Positions 9,522 to 19,751 of a DNA stretch of 64,000 nt are shown here, in pieces (within the stretch, counting starts at the first letter, position 1; every line of letters begins with the position of its first letter). This DNA comes from an uncultured Shewanella sp. GTDB lineage: Bacteria; Pseudomonadota; Gammaproteobacteria; Enterobacterales; Shewanellaceae. The stretch covers positions 226,686-290,685 of the forward strand of contig NZ_CANMWS010000002.1 of the NCBI RefSeq assembly GCF_947501665.1, given 5' to 3'. The notes beneath the pieces were generated by a model that made no database searches, was not told the DNA's origin, and was given only the letters and a program-made list of their open reading frames with translations. The position numbers and the translations under genes were made by a program.

Positions 9522-11189
9522 ATGGCTCAGTTTGTCTATAGCATGCTGCGGGTCGGTAAAATTGTCCCCCCAAAAAAACAAATTCTTAAAGATATTTCCC
9601 TTAGCTTTTATCCTGGCGCCAAGATTGGTGTCTTAGGTCTCAATGGATCGGGTAAATCCACCTTATTAAAAATCATGGCAGGACTCGACACCGAAATCGA
9701 AGGTGAAGCCCGCCCCATGCAAGATCTTAAAATTGGCTACTTACCCCAAGAGCCTAAACTGGATCCTGAACAAACGGTTCGAGAAGCCGTTGAAGAAGCG
9801 GTGTCAGTGGCCAAGAATGCGCTCACTCGCCTTGATGAGGTTTATGCACTCTATGCTGAACCTGACGCCGATTTTGATGCCCTTGCCAAAGAGCAAGGTC
9901 AACTCGAAGCCATTATTCAAGCTCAAGATGCCCATAATTTAGATAATGCATTAGAGCGTGCAGCCAATGCACTTCGATTACCTGACTGGGATGAGAAAAT
10001 TGCCGTTCTATCAGGGGGAGAGCGTCGCCGCGTCGCAATTTGTCGTCTGTTACTCGAACGTCCAGACATGTTATTACTCGATGAACCGACTAACCATTTG
10101 GATGCAGAATCCGTTGCTTGGTTAGAGCGCTTCTTACAAGATTACACTGGTACCGTCGTCGCCATTACCCACGATAGGTATTTCTTAGACAATGCAGCGG
10201 GGTGGATTTTAGAACTGGATCGTGGTGAAGGCATCCCTTGGGAAGGAAATTACTCCTCATGGCTTGAGCAAAAAGATGCCCGTTTACAACAAGAGTCTGC
10301 CACCGAAAGCGCCCGCCAAAAAACCATTCAAAAAGAACTTGAATGGGTACGTCAAGGCAGTAAAGGTCGCCAATCGAAAGGCAAAGCACGTATGGCACGC
10401 TTTGAAGAATTGAACACCAATGATTACCAAAAACGAAATGAAACCAATGAACTATTTATTCCACCAGGGCCACGTCTTGGGGATAAAGTCATTGAAGTGA
10501 CCAACTTGACAAAATCCTATGGCGATCGCGTCCTGATTGATGATTTAAGTTTCTCTGTTCCTAAAGGGGCCATCGTTGGCATTATCGGCGCTAACGGCGC
10601 AGGTAAATCCACTTTATTTAAAATGATCTCTGGCACTGAAGCGCCTGATAGCGGCAGCGTTGAACTGGGCACATCAGTGCAAATCGCCTCTGTTGAGCAG
10701 TTCCGTGATTCCATGAATGATAAAAATACGGTGTGGCAAGAAATCTCTGATGGGCAAGATATTATGCGCATTAATAATACCGAGATCCCAAGCCGCGCTT
10801 ATGTCGGACGCTTTAACTTCAGAGGTGGAGACCAACAAAAAATTATCGGTACTCTTTCGGGGGGCGAACGTAACCGAGTGCATTTAGCCAAACTGCTACA
10901 AGCGGGCGGTAATGTATTATTACTCGATGAGCCAACCAATGACTTAGATGTTGAAACCTTAAGGGCACTGGAAGAGGCATTATTAGAGTTTCCTGGCTGC
11001 GCGATGGTGATTTCGCATGACCGTTGGTTCCTTGACAGAATCGCCACTCATATCCTCGATTATCGAGATGAAGGTCAAGTCAACTTCTATGAAGGCAATT
11101 ACACCGAATATTCTGCTTGGTTAAAAGAGACCATGGGGACCGATGTGGTTGAACCTCATCGTCTTCGCTATAAGCGCATGAGTAAGTAA
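9522..11189 (+). CDS. ettA: Energy-dependent translational throttle protein EttA (ABC-F)
   Basis: 555 residues, typical EttA length. A ribosome-binding ABC-F ATPase that gates translation elongation according to energy status; no membrane segment. Two ABC domains: Walker A GLNGSGKST (about residues 40-50), signature LSGGERRRVAICR and Walker B LLLDEPTNHLD in the first; GANGAGKST, LSGGERNRVHLAK and LLLDEPTNDLD in the second. The linker between them is rich in charged residues, as in the P-site tRNA interaction motif. It stands alone on the plus strand between minus-strand blocks. Confidence 0.97.
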   Translation: MAQFVYSMLRVGKIVPPKKQILKDISLSFYPGAKIGVLGLNGSGKSTLLKIMAGLDTEIEGEARPMQDLKIGYLPQEPKLDPEQTVREAVEEAVSVAKNALTRLDEVYALYAEPDADFDALAKEQGQLEAIIQAQDAHNLDNALERAANALRLPDWDEKIAVLSGGERRRVAICRLLLERPDMLLLDEPTNHLDAESVAWLERFLQDYTGTVVAITHDRYFLDNAAGWILELDRGEGIPWEGNYSSWLEQKDARLQQESATESARQKTIQKELEWVRQGSKGRQSKGKARMARFEELNTNDYQKRNETNELFIPPGPRLGDKVIEVTNLTKSYGDRVLIDDLSFSVPKGAIVGIIGANGAGKSTLFKMISGTEAPDSGSVELGTSVQIASVEQFRDSMNDKNTVWQEISDGQDIMRINNTEIPSRAYVGRFNFRGGDQQKIIGTLSGGERNRVHLAKLLQAGGNVLLLDEPTNDLDVETLRALEEALLEFPGCAMVISHDRWFLDRIATHILDYRDEGQVNFYEGNYTEYSAWLKETMGTDVVEPHRLRYKRMSK

Positions 11190-11199
11190 AGCGTTAAAA

Positions 11200-11239
11200 G
11201 CCGCAATAACGCGCTATCTTGTATAGGCTTTATTGCGGC
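11200..11239 (+). terminator. Terminator-like hairpin after ettA
   Basis: A 10-bp stem GCCGCAATAA/TTATTGCGGC (11200-11209 with 11230-11239) lies 10 bases after the stop codon. There is no U-run behind it, so termination is only likely. Confidence 0.5.
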
Positions 11240-11333
11240 AACATCACACTGACCAAAATCAAAACCAATCATAGAAAAAGTATTAACCTTCACTATACTG
11301 CTGTTTTTTAACTTTAATTATATCGAAATGGCA

Positions 11334-13535
11334 TTATGAACATAGCGGATCCATCGTTAATTGACTCTGCTCTAATTTCTGCATTAATAACATCATTTCA
11401 TTGGCTTTTGTCACTATAAGCTCTTTATCCACTAATGAACTAAGCATTGCGACATCATTCACACTAAAACTATCAGTGCCATAATTGACTCCAGCATCAA
11501 ATTTTAGCAAGTTATCATGCTCAATAGGATCATTCGTTATTTGATACAACTCATACTCATTTATCTGAGGATCTTCGCAAATATGCTTATGTTTACCTTT
11601 TTTAGTCACAGCGGGGATTTGAAAATAACGCACAAATTTCCATATCTGCCCCTCACTATCTTGCTGCATAACGCAGTGTATTTGATTCGGCCCAACCAAA
11701 GAACTGGGGGTCATTCCCTCCATGTTACTTTTTTCTTGGTTAATTAATTGCTCAACAGCTAAGTTATACACATCATAGGCCGATACTTCTGTCACTCTAC
11801 ACGGCTTAATTGAGTTTGACTCATCTAGCGGCTCAGTAATAGTGTCATAAGTGATAAACAAAATGCCTTCACGTAATGAATCATCCACTAAATGCGTGAT
11901 ATTCGACATAGTATGCCCTAAAGTCGCAGCCTCTTTTAACAATGCACTCAGATCACTGCCTACAGGTGTTAAAACCTGTTTATGTGCAGCGACTTTACTC
12001 TGCGGTTTCTGGGATAACATCTTCAAGTAATCAATAAGTGAAATCGGCAGACTTTGTGGACGGGTTAAACCTAAAATGGTGGGTAAAATATCAACATGGC
12101 TGGTCAATTGATTAATATAGACAGGCGCTGTGATATCTTCCTCTCTCATATATTCAGGTAAACGAAACAGCATAGGTACATGAACCACCTCTTCATAAGC
12201 ACTATGCCATTTTTCCATCATACCTCCGTGAGCTGCGCCCAATTCACCGTGATCGGCACAAAACATCACAATGGTATTTTCATCCTGTCCACTTTCTTCT
12301 AACGCTTCTAGTACGGCATGAATGTGTTTATCCACCTCATAAATCAAATACCCATAATACTGTAAGAAGGCAAGCTGAGCTGCATCGGAGCAATGACTTA
12401 ATAGAAATGGGATCCCGGTTTTATTCGCATCACTGGTGATCTTAGCCGCCACATCGAGTAGCTCAGACTCATTGATCTCTCCCTTATGCAATGCATCATT
12501 AGCCGCCGCTAACCCTGTTATAGAGCCAAGCGCTAACCCCATTTTATAGCGATACTCCTCTTGACACTTAGGTTTATTATTACTAACTAGCTCTTTTGGG
12601 GGGAGATAGGCATTATTCTGCGGAAAAGGCTGTTGTTTCGAGTTATCAGCATAACCCGCATTCAGCATGATTTTCATCGAACCTTGCTGTGCTGGCTCCC
12701 CTAAGGTATTAAGGCTCGGCACTTTTAACATGGGAGGAATAGCAATACCGGGATCAGACACACCGACTTCATCTTTCGTAAACATTTGATCACATACCAA
12801 ACTCGGTAATCCAGGATAAGAAGCAATTTCATGAGGGTTAGCGAAAGAAGACACGGCAAACCAAGGCTTAGAAACAATGCTTGAGTCAGTTTTATTATCT
12901 GTACTATCCCCATTTGCCTTAGCGACATTTAGGCTATAAGGGTAACCTATCCCTTGCCGACACAAAAAGCCCGTTGTTAAATCTTCAAATTGATAATCTC
13001 GATAATAACCTAAATTATTGACTAAAGATCCATGGGGATCGGGATAACTCAATTCCCAATCATCAAAACCAAACTGAATAAGATCTTGGGTCTCTTCACC
13101 ACAAATATGCCATTTACCAAAATAATGACCTCGATAGCCATTATCTTGCATCCAATCGACTAAAGTCGGAAAGTCATCGCCTTCAAGCCAAGGAAAATCC
13201 TCTTTAGCCCCTTCTTTAAAAATACCATCGGTTTGAGTGACCCCTGTTACAGTCCCGTATTGTCCAGTAAAAATAGTGGCACGACTGGCCACACAAGCAG
13301 AAGATGCAATGCGGTGTTGATTGAACACTACTGCATTTTGACGTAATTTAGCAAAACTAGGCAATAACTTATCGTAATCAATTCCTTCGAGATCGGCATG
13401 CTCCCCATTTTGATCAAAATTCAACACATTCTTCAATGCGTTTACAAAGCCTTGTTGATCACCATACTGAGGCTGAAAACGTAATTGATCCACAATGATC
13501 ATCAATACATTGGGTTGCGCTTGTCGTTGAGACAT
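11334..13535 (-). CDS. Sulfatase, formylglycine-dependent type I
   Basis: 733 residues, longer than common arylsulfatases (450-600). The maturation motif C-x-A-x-R is present as CVASRATIFTG (Cys81), the site oxidised to formylglycine. Other alkaline-phosphatase-fold metal ligands are seen in MIIVDQLRFQ at the N-terminus and in VMFCADHGELGAAHGG. There is no signal peptide, so it may act in the cytoplasm on an imported sulfate ester; the substrate is not evident. No formylglycine-generating enzyme or anSME is in the window. It follows the alkylsulfatase gene by 75 bases with a perfect hairpin in between, suggesting one transcript. Confidence 0.88.
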   Translation of the reverse strand: MSQRQAQPNVLMIIVDQLRFQPQYGDQQGFVNALKNVLNFDQNGEHADLEGIDYDKLLPSFAKLRQNAVVFNQHRIASSACVASRATIFTGQYGTVTGVTQTDGIFKEGAKEDFPWLEGDDFPTLVDWMQDNGYRGHYFGKWHICGEETQDLIQFGFDDWELSYPDPHGSLVNNLGYYRDYQFEDLTTGFLCRQGIGYPYSLNVAKANGDSTDNKTDSSIVSKPWFAVSSFANPHEIASYPGLPSLVCDQMFTKDEVGVSDPGIAIPPMLKVPSLNTLGEPAQQGSMKIMLNAGYADNSKQQPFPQNNAYLPPKELVSNNKPKCQEEYRYKMGLALGSITGLAAANDALHKGEINESELLDVAAKITSDANKTGIPFLLSHCSDAAQLAFLQYYGYLIYEVDKHIHAVLEALEESGQDENTIVMFCADHGELGAAHGGMMEKWHSAYEEVVHVPMLFRLPEYMREEDITAPVYINQLTSHVDILPTILGLTRPQSLPISLIDYLKMLSQKPQSKVAAHKQVLTPVGSDLSALLKEAATLGHTMSNITHLVDDSLREGILFITYDTITEPLDESNSIKPCRVTEVSAYDVYNLAVEQLINQEKSNMEGMTPSSLVGPNQIHCVMQQDSEGQIWKFVRYFQIPAVTKKGKHKHICEDPQINEYELYQITNDPIEHDNLLKFDAGVNYGTDSFSVNDVAMLSSLVDKELIVTKANEMMLLMQKLEQSQLTMDPLCS

Positions 13536-13569
13536 AATGAATTATCCTTAATGTATAAAATAGAACTCC

Positions 13570-13597
13570 AACCAATTGAAGTCACCTTCAATTGGTT
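13570..13597 (-). repeat. Intercistronic hairpin between the two sulfatase genes
   Basis: A perfect 12-bp inverted repeat (AACCAATTGAAG/CTTCAATTGGTT, 4-base loop) lies between the alkylsulfatase stop and the sulfatase start. No U-run follows on the minus strand, so an mRNA-stability or processing role is as likely as termination. Confidence 0.6.
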
Positions 13598-13610
13598 TAA
13601 TAACAAGTAA

Positions 13611-15965
13611 CTAATGTCTTATCAATGAGGCAGAAATGGATTCAGTAGTGGATTGTGATGGAGGAATAATCCCCTCACTACGAGGAGTTACAATTGGAAA
13701 CCAAAACTGAGGTGGAGTTAGCAAGCCAATAAAATCATCCATAATATCAAGATTTGTGCCATCAATATCATTTACAGCACAGGGGTTTGAGGGATCACTT
13801 GCAGCGCCTGGATCACATAATCTATGACCCGCTAATAAAAAATCTAAATTATCTTTATCTATTTTTACCGTTGTAACTACATTTTTTTCATTCGGCGTAT
13901 AATTTAAAACAGCATTGTTCACTGTTAATGTATAAATATTATTATCTTCCTCATCCACATCATCAATCAACTCAAAATTAAATATCATGCCATTTGGATA
14001 GTCAGAAGAAGACAAATTTTTAATTTTATCAGGATCCAATTGCACGGCCCAAAAATCAAACACCATAGGTAATGACATATTAGCGATAATATCTGCAGAA
14101 GCCGTTGTTAACCCCCCTGAACCAAAATTGGTATTACGCAGCTCATAAGCCCCTTGAAGATATTCGGCTCGCCAAGGTCCCGATTCTGACATATAGCCTA
14201 ATTGCTCGTACACATCGGCAAGTAAATACTTAGCCTCTTGAATCTCACTATCGCTTGATATTGTGTCACCCGCAAAAATAACGTGTTTTAATACTTCTGC
14301 AGCCCATCGATAAGTATCCACCGCAAGGGGAAGGTCAACTACGGCTTTAACCATAAGCCCTTCATGTTCATCCTTAACTCGTTCAATAATCTCTGCAGCC
14401 CCTCCCATGTATTCCACATATTTTACCGCCACAGATTCAGGTGGTAAGTTATTTAAATCAGAAGGGTTTCCCGTATACCAACCCATATAGCGTTGATAAA
14501 CTGCACGACTATTATGACTTAAGGTACCGTAATAACCTCGAGTCGCCCAATTTTGCTCTAGGCTGCTAGGCAAGGTTAATTGTTCGGATATCTCTTCACC
14601 AATATATCCCGCATTCATTAAACGCACCGTTTGATCATGAATATATTTGTAGGTATCTCGCTGCTTTTCCAAATATTCGGTAATATTACTTTCTTGCCAT
14701 AATGGCCAATGATGGGATTGAAATTTGACTTGAGCAGAGTCGCCCCAACGATCAATTGTTTCAGTTAAAAACTGACTCCAAATAAGCGGATCTCGTACTA
14801 ATGCCCCGCGCAGGGTCAAAATATTATGCATAGTATTGGTCGTATTTTCGGCCATCCATAATGCATCCCAATTTGCGAAGTAAGTATTCATTTCAGAAGG
14901 CGCCTCAGTACCAGGAGTCATTTGAAATTGCATCTTAAGGCCTTTCCACTCGATGTTATCATTAATGATAACGATGTCATCCTGTACTAATCGAGGTCCA
15001 CCTAACTCGGTATAAATACAAGGCGGGCATTCAGATGTTGTTTGAGTAATGATATGAGTGGGGGGAATGAGCGTTGACTCCCCTGTTGAGTTAGTCAAGC
15101 CTAATCCAGATCCTACGCCTGTTTTCCCTTCTTCATCCACGCCTGTTAATGCCCCATACATATAAATGGCGCGTCTTCCCATAGCATTACCCGCAATCAC
15201 ATTTTCAGATACGGCATGTTCGGTGAAATCTTCAGGGGCAAAAATAATAGGGTTAGAAGTGGGGGTACCGTTTGGGTCATTCACTGTAAATAGCCCTTTC
15301 ACACCACCAAAATGATCAATATGACTGTGACTATACAAGACGCCTGCCACGGGATAATCAACCCCTAAGCTTGAATTAATAAATTCAAGTGCTGCTGCTG
15401 CCGTTTCCTTTGAAATTAGCGGGTCAAGCACCAACCAAGCATCCTCATCTGGCGTTTTGATAAAGGTAATATTAGATAAGTCAAAACCTCTTACTTGGTA
15501 AATACCGCTAACGATATTCTTATCACCCAAAGTCGCACTTGGATCTGAGACCACCTGATACAAACCGTGTTTCATATTGAGGCTGAAATTACGCCACAGA
15601 CTTGGATTAATAGAATCAGGGGCTTCACTTGGATGATTATCAAGTAATTCTTGATAAGCTTGTAAATTCCATACGACTCCTTCATTACAATCAGTAACTG
15701 TACTGACAGTATTCCCGTCTCCTTTACAAATAATCATCTTATCATCAGGGATCGATGCAATAAATCCCTTATCAGCGTTATCAAAATCCTCATTATTAGT
15801 ATCATCTAAAGAATAAGAAGCTAAAAAGTCATCATTAAAGGCTTTTGTGACCGAGTTTGGCTCTTTTTGAGTATTATCAAGACTTGTATCAATTGCGTCA
15901 TGATTACTGCAAGCAGAAAGTAACAGCAACATTAATGGTGCTACTTTATTCATTCGTTTATTCAT
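13611..15965 (-). CDS. Lipoprotein alkyl sulfatase, metallo-beta-lactamase fold (SdsA type)
   Basis: 784 residues. The N-terminus MNKRMNKVAPLMLLLLSAC is a lipoprotein signal with lipobox LSAC. The metallo-beta-lactamase zinc motif is clear (SHSHIDHFGG, about residue 215), followed by a region with WMAENTTNTMHNI and FQSHHWPLW that matches the alkyl sulfatase dimerisation domain, then a C-terminal SCP2-like region. Family members (SdsA1, YjcS) hydrolyse primary alkyl sulfates such as SDS to alcohols and sulfate in the periplasm. The neighbouring gene is a sulfatase of a different fold. GGAT before the first ATG supports the start. Confidence 0.9.
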   Translation of the reverse strand: MNKRMNKVAPLMLLLLSACSNHDAIDTSLDNTQKEPNSVTKAFNDDFLASYSLDDTNNEDFDNADKGFIASIPDDKMIICKGDGNTVSTVTDCNEGVVWNLQAYQELLDNHPSEAPDSINPSLWRNFSLNMKHGLYQVVSDPSATLGDKNIVSGIYQVRGFDLSNITFIKTPDEDAWLVLDPLISKETAAAALEFINSSLGVDYPVAGVLYSHSHIDHFGGVKGLFTVNDPNGTPTSNPIIFAPEDFTEHAVSENVIAGNAMGRRAIYMYGALTGVDEEGKTGVGSGLGLTNSTGESTLIPPTHIITQTTSECPPCIYTELGGPRLVQDDIVIINDNIEWKGLKMQFQMTPGTEAPSEMNTYFANWDALWMAENTTNTMHNILTLRGALVRDPLIWSQFLTETIDRWGDSAQVKFQSHHWPLWQESNITEYLEKQRDTYKYIHDQTVRLMNAGYIGEEISEQLTLPSSLEQNWATRGYYGTLSHNSRAVYQRYMGWYTGNPSDLNNLPPESVAVKYVEYMGGAAEIIERVKDEHEGLMVKAVVDLPLAVDTYRWAAEVLKHVIFAGDTISSDSEIQEAKYLLADVYEQLGYMSESGPWRAEYLQGAYELRNTNFGSGGLTTASADIIANMSLPMVFDFWAVQLDPDKIKNLSSSDYPNGMIFNFELIDDVDEEDNNIYTLTVNNAVLNYTPNEKNVVTTVKIDKDNLDFLLAGHRLCDPGAASDPSNPCAVNDIDGTNLDIMDDFIGLLTPPQFWFPIVTPRSEGIIPPSQSTTESISASLIRH

Positions 15966-16332
15966 TATTAATATCCATATTGTTTAATTAAAAAACCAAC
16001 CATCTATAAAAATAAATTTAAATAAATCAAATATTCTGAATCAATTTATTTAAATTTAAATTATTATAAAATTTAACACCTCCTTGTTAAGAATAAAACC
16101 GACCAGATAAGCAGATACATTAACAACCAAATAATATAAACTGACAATATTTAATTACTCCCCAATAAAACAACCCTAATTATTTAAACTCCATATCAAT
16201 AGTTAAAGCTGTGTTAATAAGGAGTAACAATATATCTATGCTATTTAAAAAATAGATATTTATAAACCTCAAGTTTATATTAAAGTAATAAGCAAACACT
16301 TATTATTCTACTGTAAAAATTGATAAATAAAT
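15966..16332. promoter_or_regulatory. AT-rich gap between the sulfatase pair and the TOMM operon
   Basis: 367 bases, very AT-rich with runs such as AAATTTAAATAAA. It probably contains the promoter of the alkylsulfatase and the end of the FHA transcript. A perfect anti-SD complement (CACCTCCTT at 16077-16085, read as AAGGAGGTG on the minus strand) is not followed by any open frame. No gene seen. Confidence 0.4.
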
Positions 16333-17304
16333 CTAATTCAATCGAGCGGGTTTTCTTTTATTCTGGGTACTAGGCTCCATTGTTAGTCCACCAAAAATAT
16401 CTATCGCTATTGGACTAAAGCGAATTTCTCCACTTCTACGCTCAATCAATGTCGATAATTGTTCTGCATCAGGATACCGTGCAGATAATTGCTTTCTAAA
16501 ACGATAAATATGAATATTCATATGGTTTTCACTTTGGCCTAACATATGACATAGCAATGCTTTATCCAACCAGCCTCTTTCAGAAAGGGACACACCCAAC
16601 TGACCATCTTCTAATGATTTTCTCGCCAATAAAAGTAATACATAATGATGATTACGCTCACCCAAATCAATTGGTGTCTCATCCAACAACAGGGTAACTG
16701 ACACATGCTCTTCATTTTGACTCACATCAAATACTAAACGGATATCATCAAATAGCATAGGCTGTTTATCCGTTAGAATATTGGTCTCAATACTGGCAGT
16801 TGCATCAACAAAGCGCCATTGAAACTCAGCCGTACCAACATGATCCCCCGTCTTTAATACTATCGTACCGTTATCCGTTTCACATAACCATTGACCTTGC
16901 GACGAAGGATAAATAGACACTTCAGGCAAGTCCTCCGATGGTAAAACAGTAATCGTATTGAGATGAATCGTCTCCAAACCTAAGGTGATAGGCAATAACA
17001 CACTCTTAGGTGGACTCAACTCTTTAATAAACCAAATGTCAGCATTAACATGACCAAATTGAATATTATCCCCTTGACTTAATGATACTTTACTGCCTTT
17101 TTCAAGCCGCTGAGTATTCACAAAAGTGCCATTAGTACTGGTATCTTGTAAGATCCACTCTTCACCATTCCAAATAACCACAGCATGTGTTCGAGACGCT
17201 TCTAAATTAGTCAATTGTGTTGCCGAGGTAGGATGACGACCAACAATATGTTGAGGTTGTAATAGTACACTATGACCTGTGGCTTGATTAAACATGGTCG
17301 CCAT
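16333..17304 (-). CDS. FHA-domain protein with winged-helix-like C-terminus, TOMM operon regulator
   Basis: 323 residues from the ATG at 17304, which has GAGGGAGAG at the right distance; a TTG at 17340 is less likely. Residues about 15-85 form a forkhead-associated domain with its phosphothreonine-binding landmarks VGRHP, SRTHA and NGTFV. The middle is beta-rich. The last 100 residues (ENHMNIHIYRFRKQLSARYP, then the basic IERRSGEIRFSP) resemble the winged-helix effector domain of OmpR/SARP-type regulators. FHA domains bind threonine-phosphorylated partners; the Ser/Thr kinase heading the same gene set is the obvious candidate. It is last in the operon, 104 bases after the cyclodehydratase gene. 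Confidence 0.85.
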   Translation of the reverse strand: MATMFNQATGHSVLLQPQHIVGRHPTSATQLTNLEASRTHAVVIWNGEEWILQDTSTNGTFVNTQRLEKGSKVSLSQGDNIQFGHVNADIWFIKELSPPKSVLLPITLGLETIHLNTITVLPSEDLPEVSIYPSSQGQWLCETDNGTIVLKTGDHVGTAEFQWRFVDATASIETNILTDKQPMLFDDIRLVFDVSQNEEHVSVTLLLDETPIDLGERNHHYVLLLLARKSLEDGQLGVSLSERGWLDKALLCHMLGQSENHMNIHIYRFRKQLSARYPDAEQLSTLIERRSGEIRFSPIAIDIFGGLTMEPSTQNKRKPARLN

Positions 17305-17408
17305 AATCTCTCCCTCAAAGTTAATGACTTTTTCTAACAAGGTTATGTCTCTATTGTGAGATATCCATGATACCGAATCTATTACACTCTATTACAGCAG
17401 CCTGAGGT

Positions 17409-19751
17409 TTAGATATATAACCAATGCTGATTTATCGAATTTTCATCCAACATTTTCGCCCTAAAACCTAATTGGACTGGCAATGTATATAATCGCGGGT
17501 TCCCCAGCTGTGGCCAAATATGACATAAACCAGGTACAAGAACTTTAACCGTTTTAAGCTTAATGTCCCCTTGGCTATAATTATACACGCAGATCTCAAA
17601 CCCTAACGTTTTCAAGTGCATCATCAGCTCTTCAATGATTACATTCAATGTTTGATGATGCTGTTCACAAAAAGGGGGAGAATAACGATAACCATTTTGG
17701 ATTGGCTTAACTTCATCATCGGGAAAAAGATAGCTCCCCTCGACAATGGTATTAAAATCAAAAGGGGCACTGTGCCTATGAGCAATCAGCTGCAATTGAC
17801 ATAATTCAGTTAAAGCACGTTCAGCGGCTATTTCAGGCAATAAATGACAGCCAAAGCCTAAAATAAACTTTCCCGTAATAACATGCTGACCAATCGCGGC
17901 CATAACGGGTATGCCAATGTCATGAGTCAAATCAAGTACCCAAAATTCATACCCTTCATCCTGACTACAATATTTCGCACTTGGCAATAATGCCTCCCTG
18001 ACTTTACTCAACTTACTCTCATCAATACGCGATAGTTCAAATTCTGGGAACACCAATCGGTTGTACCACCAGATTGCCACAGCATCTCGCTCAATCACTT
18101 CAAACAAGCCTTGTAAAATCGCTTCTTCAACAGTATTTCCAGCAGCACAGCCATTAGATTGCCAACGACCATATTGCATATCATCAAAAGGTAACTGACT
18201 CGCTCCTAAACTCATAGGGAAATAGACCCACTCTTGATAAGTTAAAGACCAACTGGGTAGCCAATGAATAGGCTTACCATGATAACGTTTAATCTTATGC
18301 TCGCCTGCTCCTCTTGGCCTTTTGTTAGCGTAAGACGATGCATATTGGGCTTCACTCAAAGGATTTAAGCGTTGAAAATCAAAATATCGTAATTTAGCGG
18401 ATCTTAATACCTGAGTTGAACACAAAAGCAACGGCAACTCTTTTTGATAAATGGCACAATAACGCTCTATGGCTTCTGACAACCCACTGGCTTTAGACTG
18501 TTCAATACTGATCCCTTTCCCTAAACAAATTTGCACAAAACGTTCATGATCTTGCTGCTGTGGGGTGTTGGAAGGGCGAAAAAAACCTGTTTTATAAATA
18601 TGAATAGGGCTGCTGTTATCTTGAACAAGCCGAGTAATATGGTTAATTACCCCCGTTATCGGACTCACTAATGTCATTAAATTATTCACTGTATCGTGAA
18701 CATTTACCACCCTTAGCCCCCCTTCGCTGGTAAGATTAGTCGTATCTTGCGCTAACTTTATTGGCATTTGCAGCTCTGGATAAAACAGTACACGAGTTTT
18801 TAATTCGCGATTAACAGGGTGAGGCGTACTAAGATTATCTAAAGGGTCATATACCCAAAGCACATCCTCGTCCATCATTAACTGTTTTTGCATCAGCAGT
18901 CTAATATTCAGCGATATAGTAGCCATAACCTTGTCTTGCCCAGCAGACGAATGAACTTCAGGAATTTCAGCTAATACTGGATATGCGTGAGAAGAATGAG
19001 GCCACATACGTTCCAGCCACACCTTAACGGGTTGATTACTGAGCAATCTTCTTTGAAAGCGAGTAAAAAAGCCAATATTGTCTCGCTCAAAGCAAGGGCT
19101 CAACCAAATTCTTTCAGGATCGATTTGTATGACAAAAAAAGACGGTTTTAAGTGTAAATGCTCCACTTGAGGATCCAACATATCATCCACTAAAACTAGG
19201 CTTATCCCTGAATGTGGAACTGCCTTTAACATTTGTAACGCGGTATGTAATCCTGTCACCCATTCATCAAGTATCGCTTCAGGTAATTCTGATAAAATAA
19301 TAAGTTGAAGATCAATAGAAACGTGTTTAACCCTTGGATCTGCTCTGTCATTTTTTTTATAGTTAGGCAAGCAATACAAAACAGTTTCCCCCTTTACCAG
19401 CAGTAAACCTTGCTCAATAAGTTGAGTCATTTGTTCAACAAATCGAGTCATTGCTTGACGAGTAAAAGAGTCATCAAACTGATCTTCTATAGACGCATAA
19501 TGCATCTGAATACACTCATGAATATCACTGATTTTACGGTCATTATTAATTAAATAAAAAAAAGGAAATTGCTGAGAAGTTAATAGCCATTGCTGGGATG
19601 ATGACACTAAAAAAACATCATGAGTATTTAATGTGTACACATTAAATTTGGAATGCCACCGAACAAAATGAAAAACACCTTCCTCTAACGACTCATATAA
19701 GCATGTCGCAATATTATCCTTTTTTTCATTCGTTACGGTATCAAACATCAT
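17409..19751 (-). CDS. TOMM cyclodehydratase: leader-binding domain fused to YcaO
   Basis: About 780 residues from the ATG at 19751, preceded by AAGGGA; it overlaps the amidohydrolase stop by 11 bases (ATGATGTTTGA), indicating coupled translation. Residues about 40-130 look like a winged-helix precursor-recognition element; residues 130-330 correspond to the degenerate E1-like part of TOMM 'C' proteins, with no nucleotide-binding glycine loop and no zinc CxxC pairs. From about 340 to the end is a YcaO domain with ATP/Mg motifs GKGISIEQSKASGLSEAIER and SNGCAAGN...EVIERDA. YcaO enzymes use ATP to cyclise Cys/Ser/Thr to azolines. The C-terminus (QHWLYI) lacks the Pro-rich PxPxP tail of many cyclodehydratases. 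Confidence 0.9.
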   Translation of the reverse strand: MMFDTVTNEKKDNIATCLYESLEEGVFHFVRWHSKFNVYTLNTHDVFLVSSSQQWLLTSQQFPFFYLINNDRKISDIHECIQMHYASIEDQFDDSFTRQAMTRFVEQMTQLIEQGLLLVKGETVLYCLPNYKKNDRADPRVKHVSIDLQLIILSELPEAILDEWVTGLHTALQMLKAVPHSGISLVLVDDMLDPQVEHLHLKPSFFVIQIDPERIWLSPCFERDNIGFFTRFQRRLLSNQPVKVWLERMWPHSSHAYPVLAEIPEVHSSAGQDKVMATISLNIRLLMQKQLMMDEDVLWVYDPLDNLSTPHPVNRELKTRVLFYPELQMPIKLAQDTTNLTSEGGLRVVNVHDTVNNLMTLVSPITGVINHITRLVQDNSSPIHIYKTGFFRPSNTPQQQDHERFVQICLGKGISIEQSKASGLSEAIERYCAIYQKELPLLLCSTQVLRSAKLRYFDFQRLNPLSEAQYASSYANKRPRGAGEHKIKRYHGKPIHWLPSWSLTYQEWVYFPMSLGASQLPFDDMQYGRWQSNGCAAGNTVEEAILQGLFEVIERDAVAIWWYNRLVFPEFELSRIDESKLSKVREALLPSAKYCSQDEGYEFWVLDLTHDIGIPVMAAIGQHVITGKFILGFGCHLLPEIAAERALTELCQLQLIAHRHSAPFDFNTIVEGSYLFPDDEVKPIQNGYRYSPPFCEQHHQTLNVIIEELMMHLKTLGFEICVYNYSQGDIKLKTVKVLVPGLCHIWPQLGNPRLYTLPVQLGFRAKMLDENSINQHWLYI

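Noticed and set aside
16077..16085. A perfect Shine-Dalgarno-like AAGGAGGTG on the minus strand
   Set aside because: No start codon with an open frame follows; every frame hits a stop within a few codons in this AT-rich gap.
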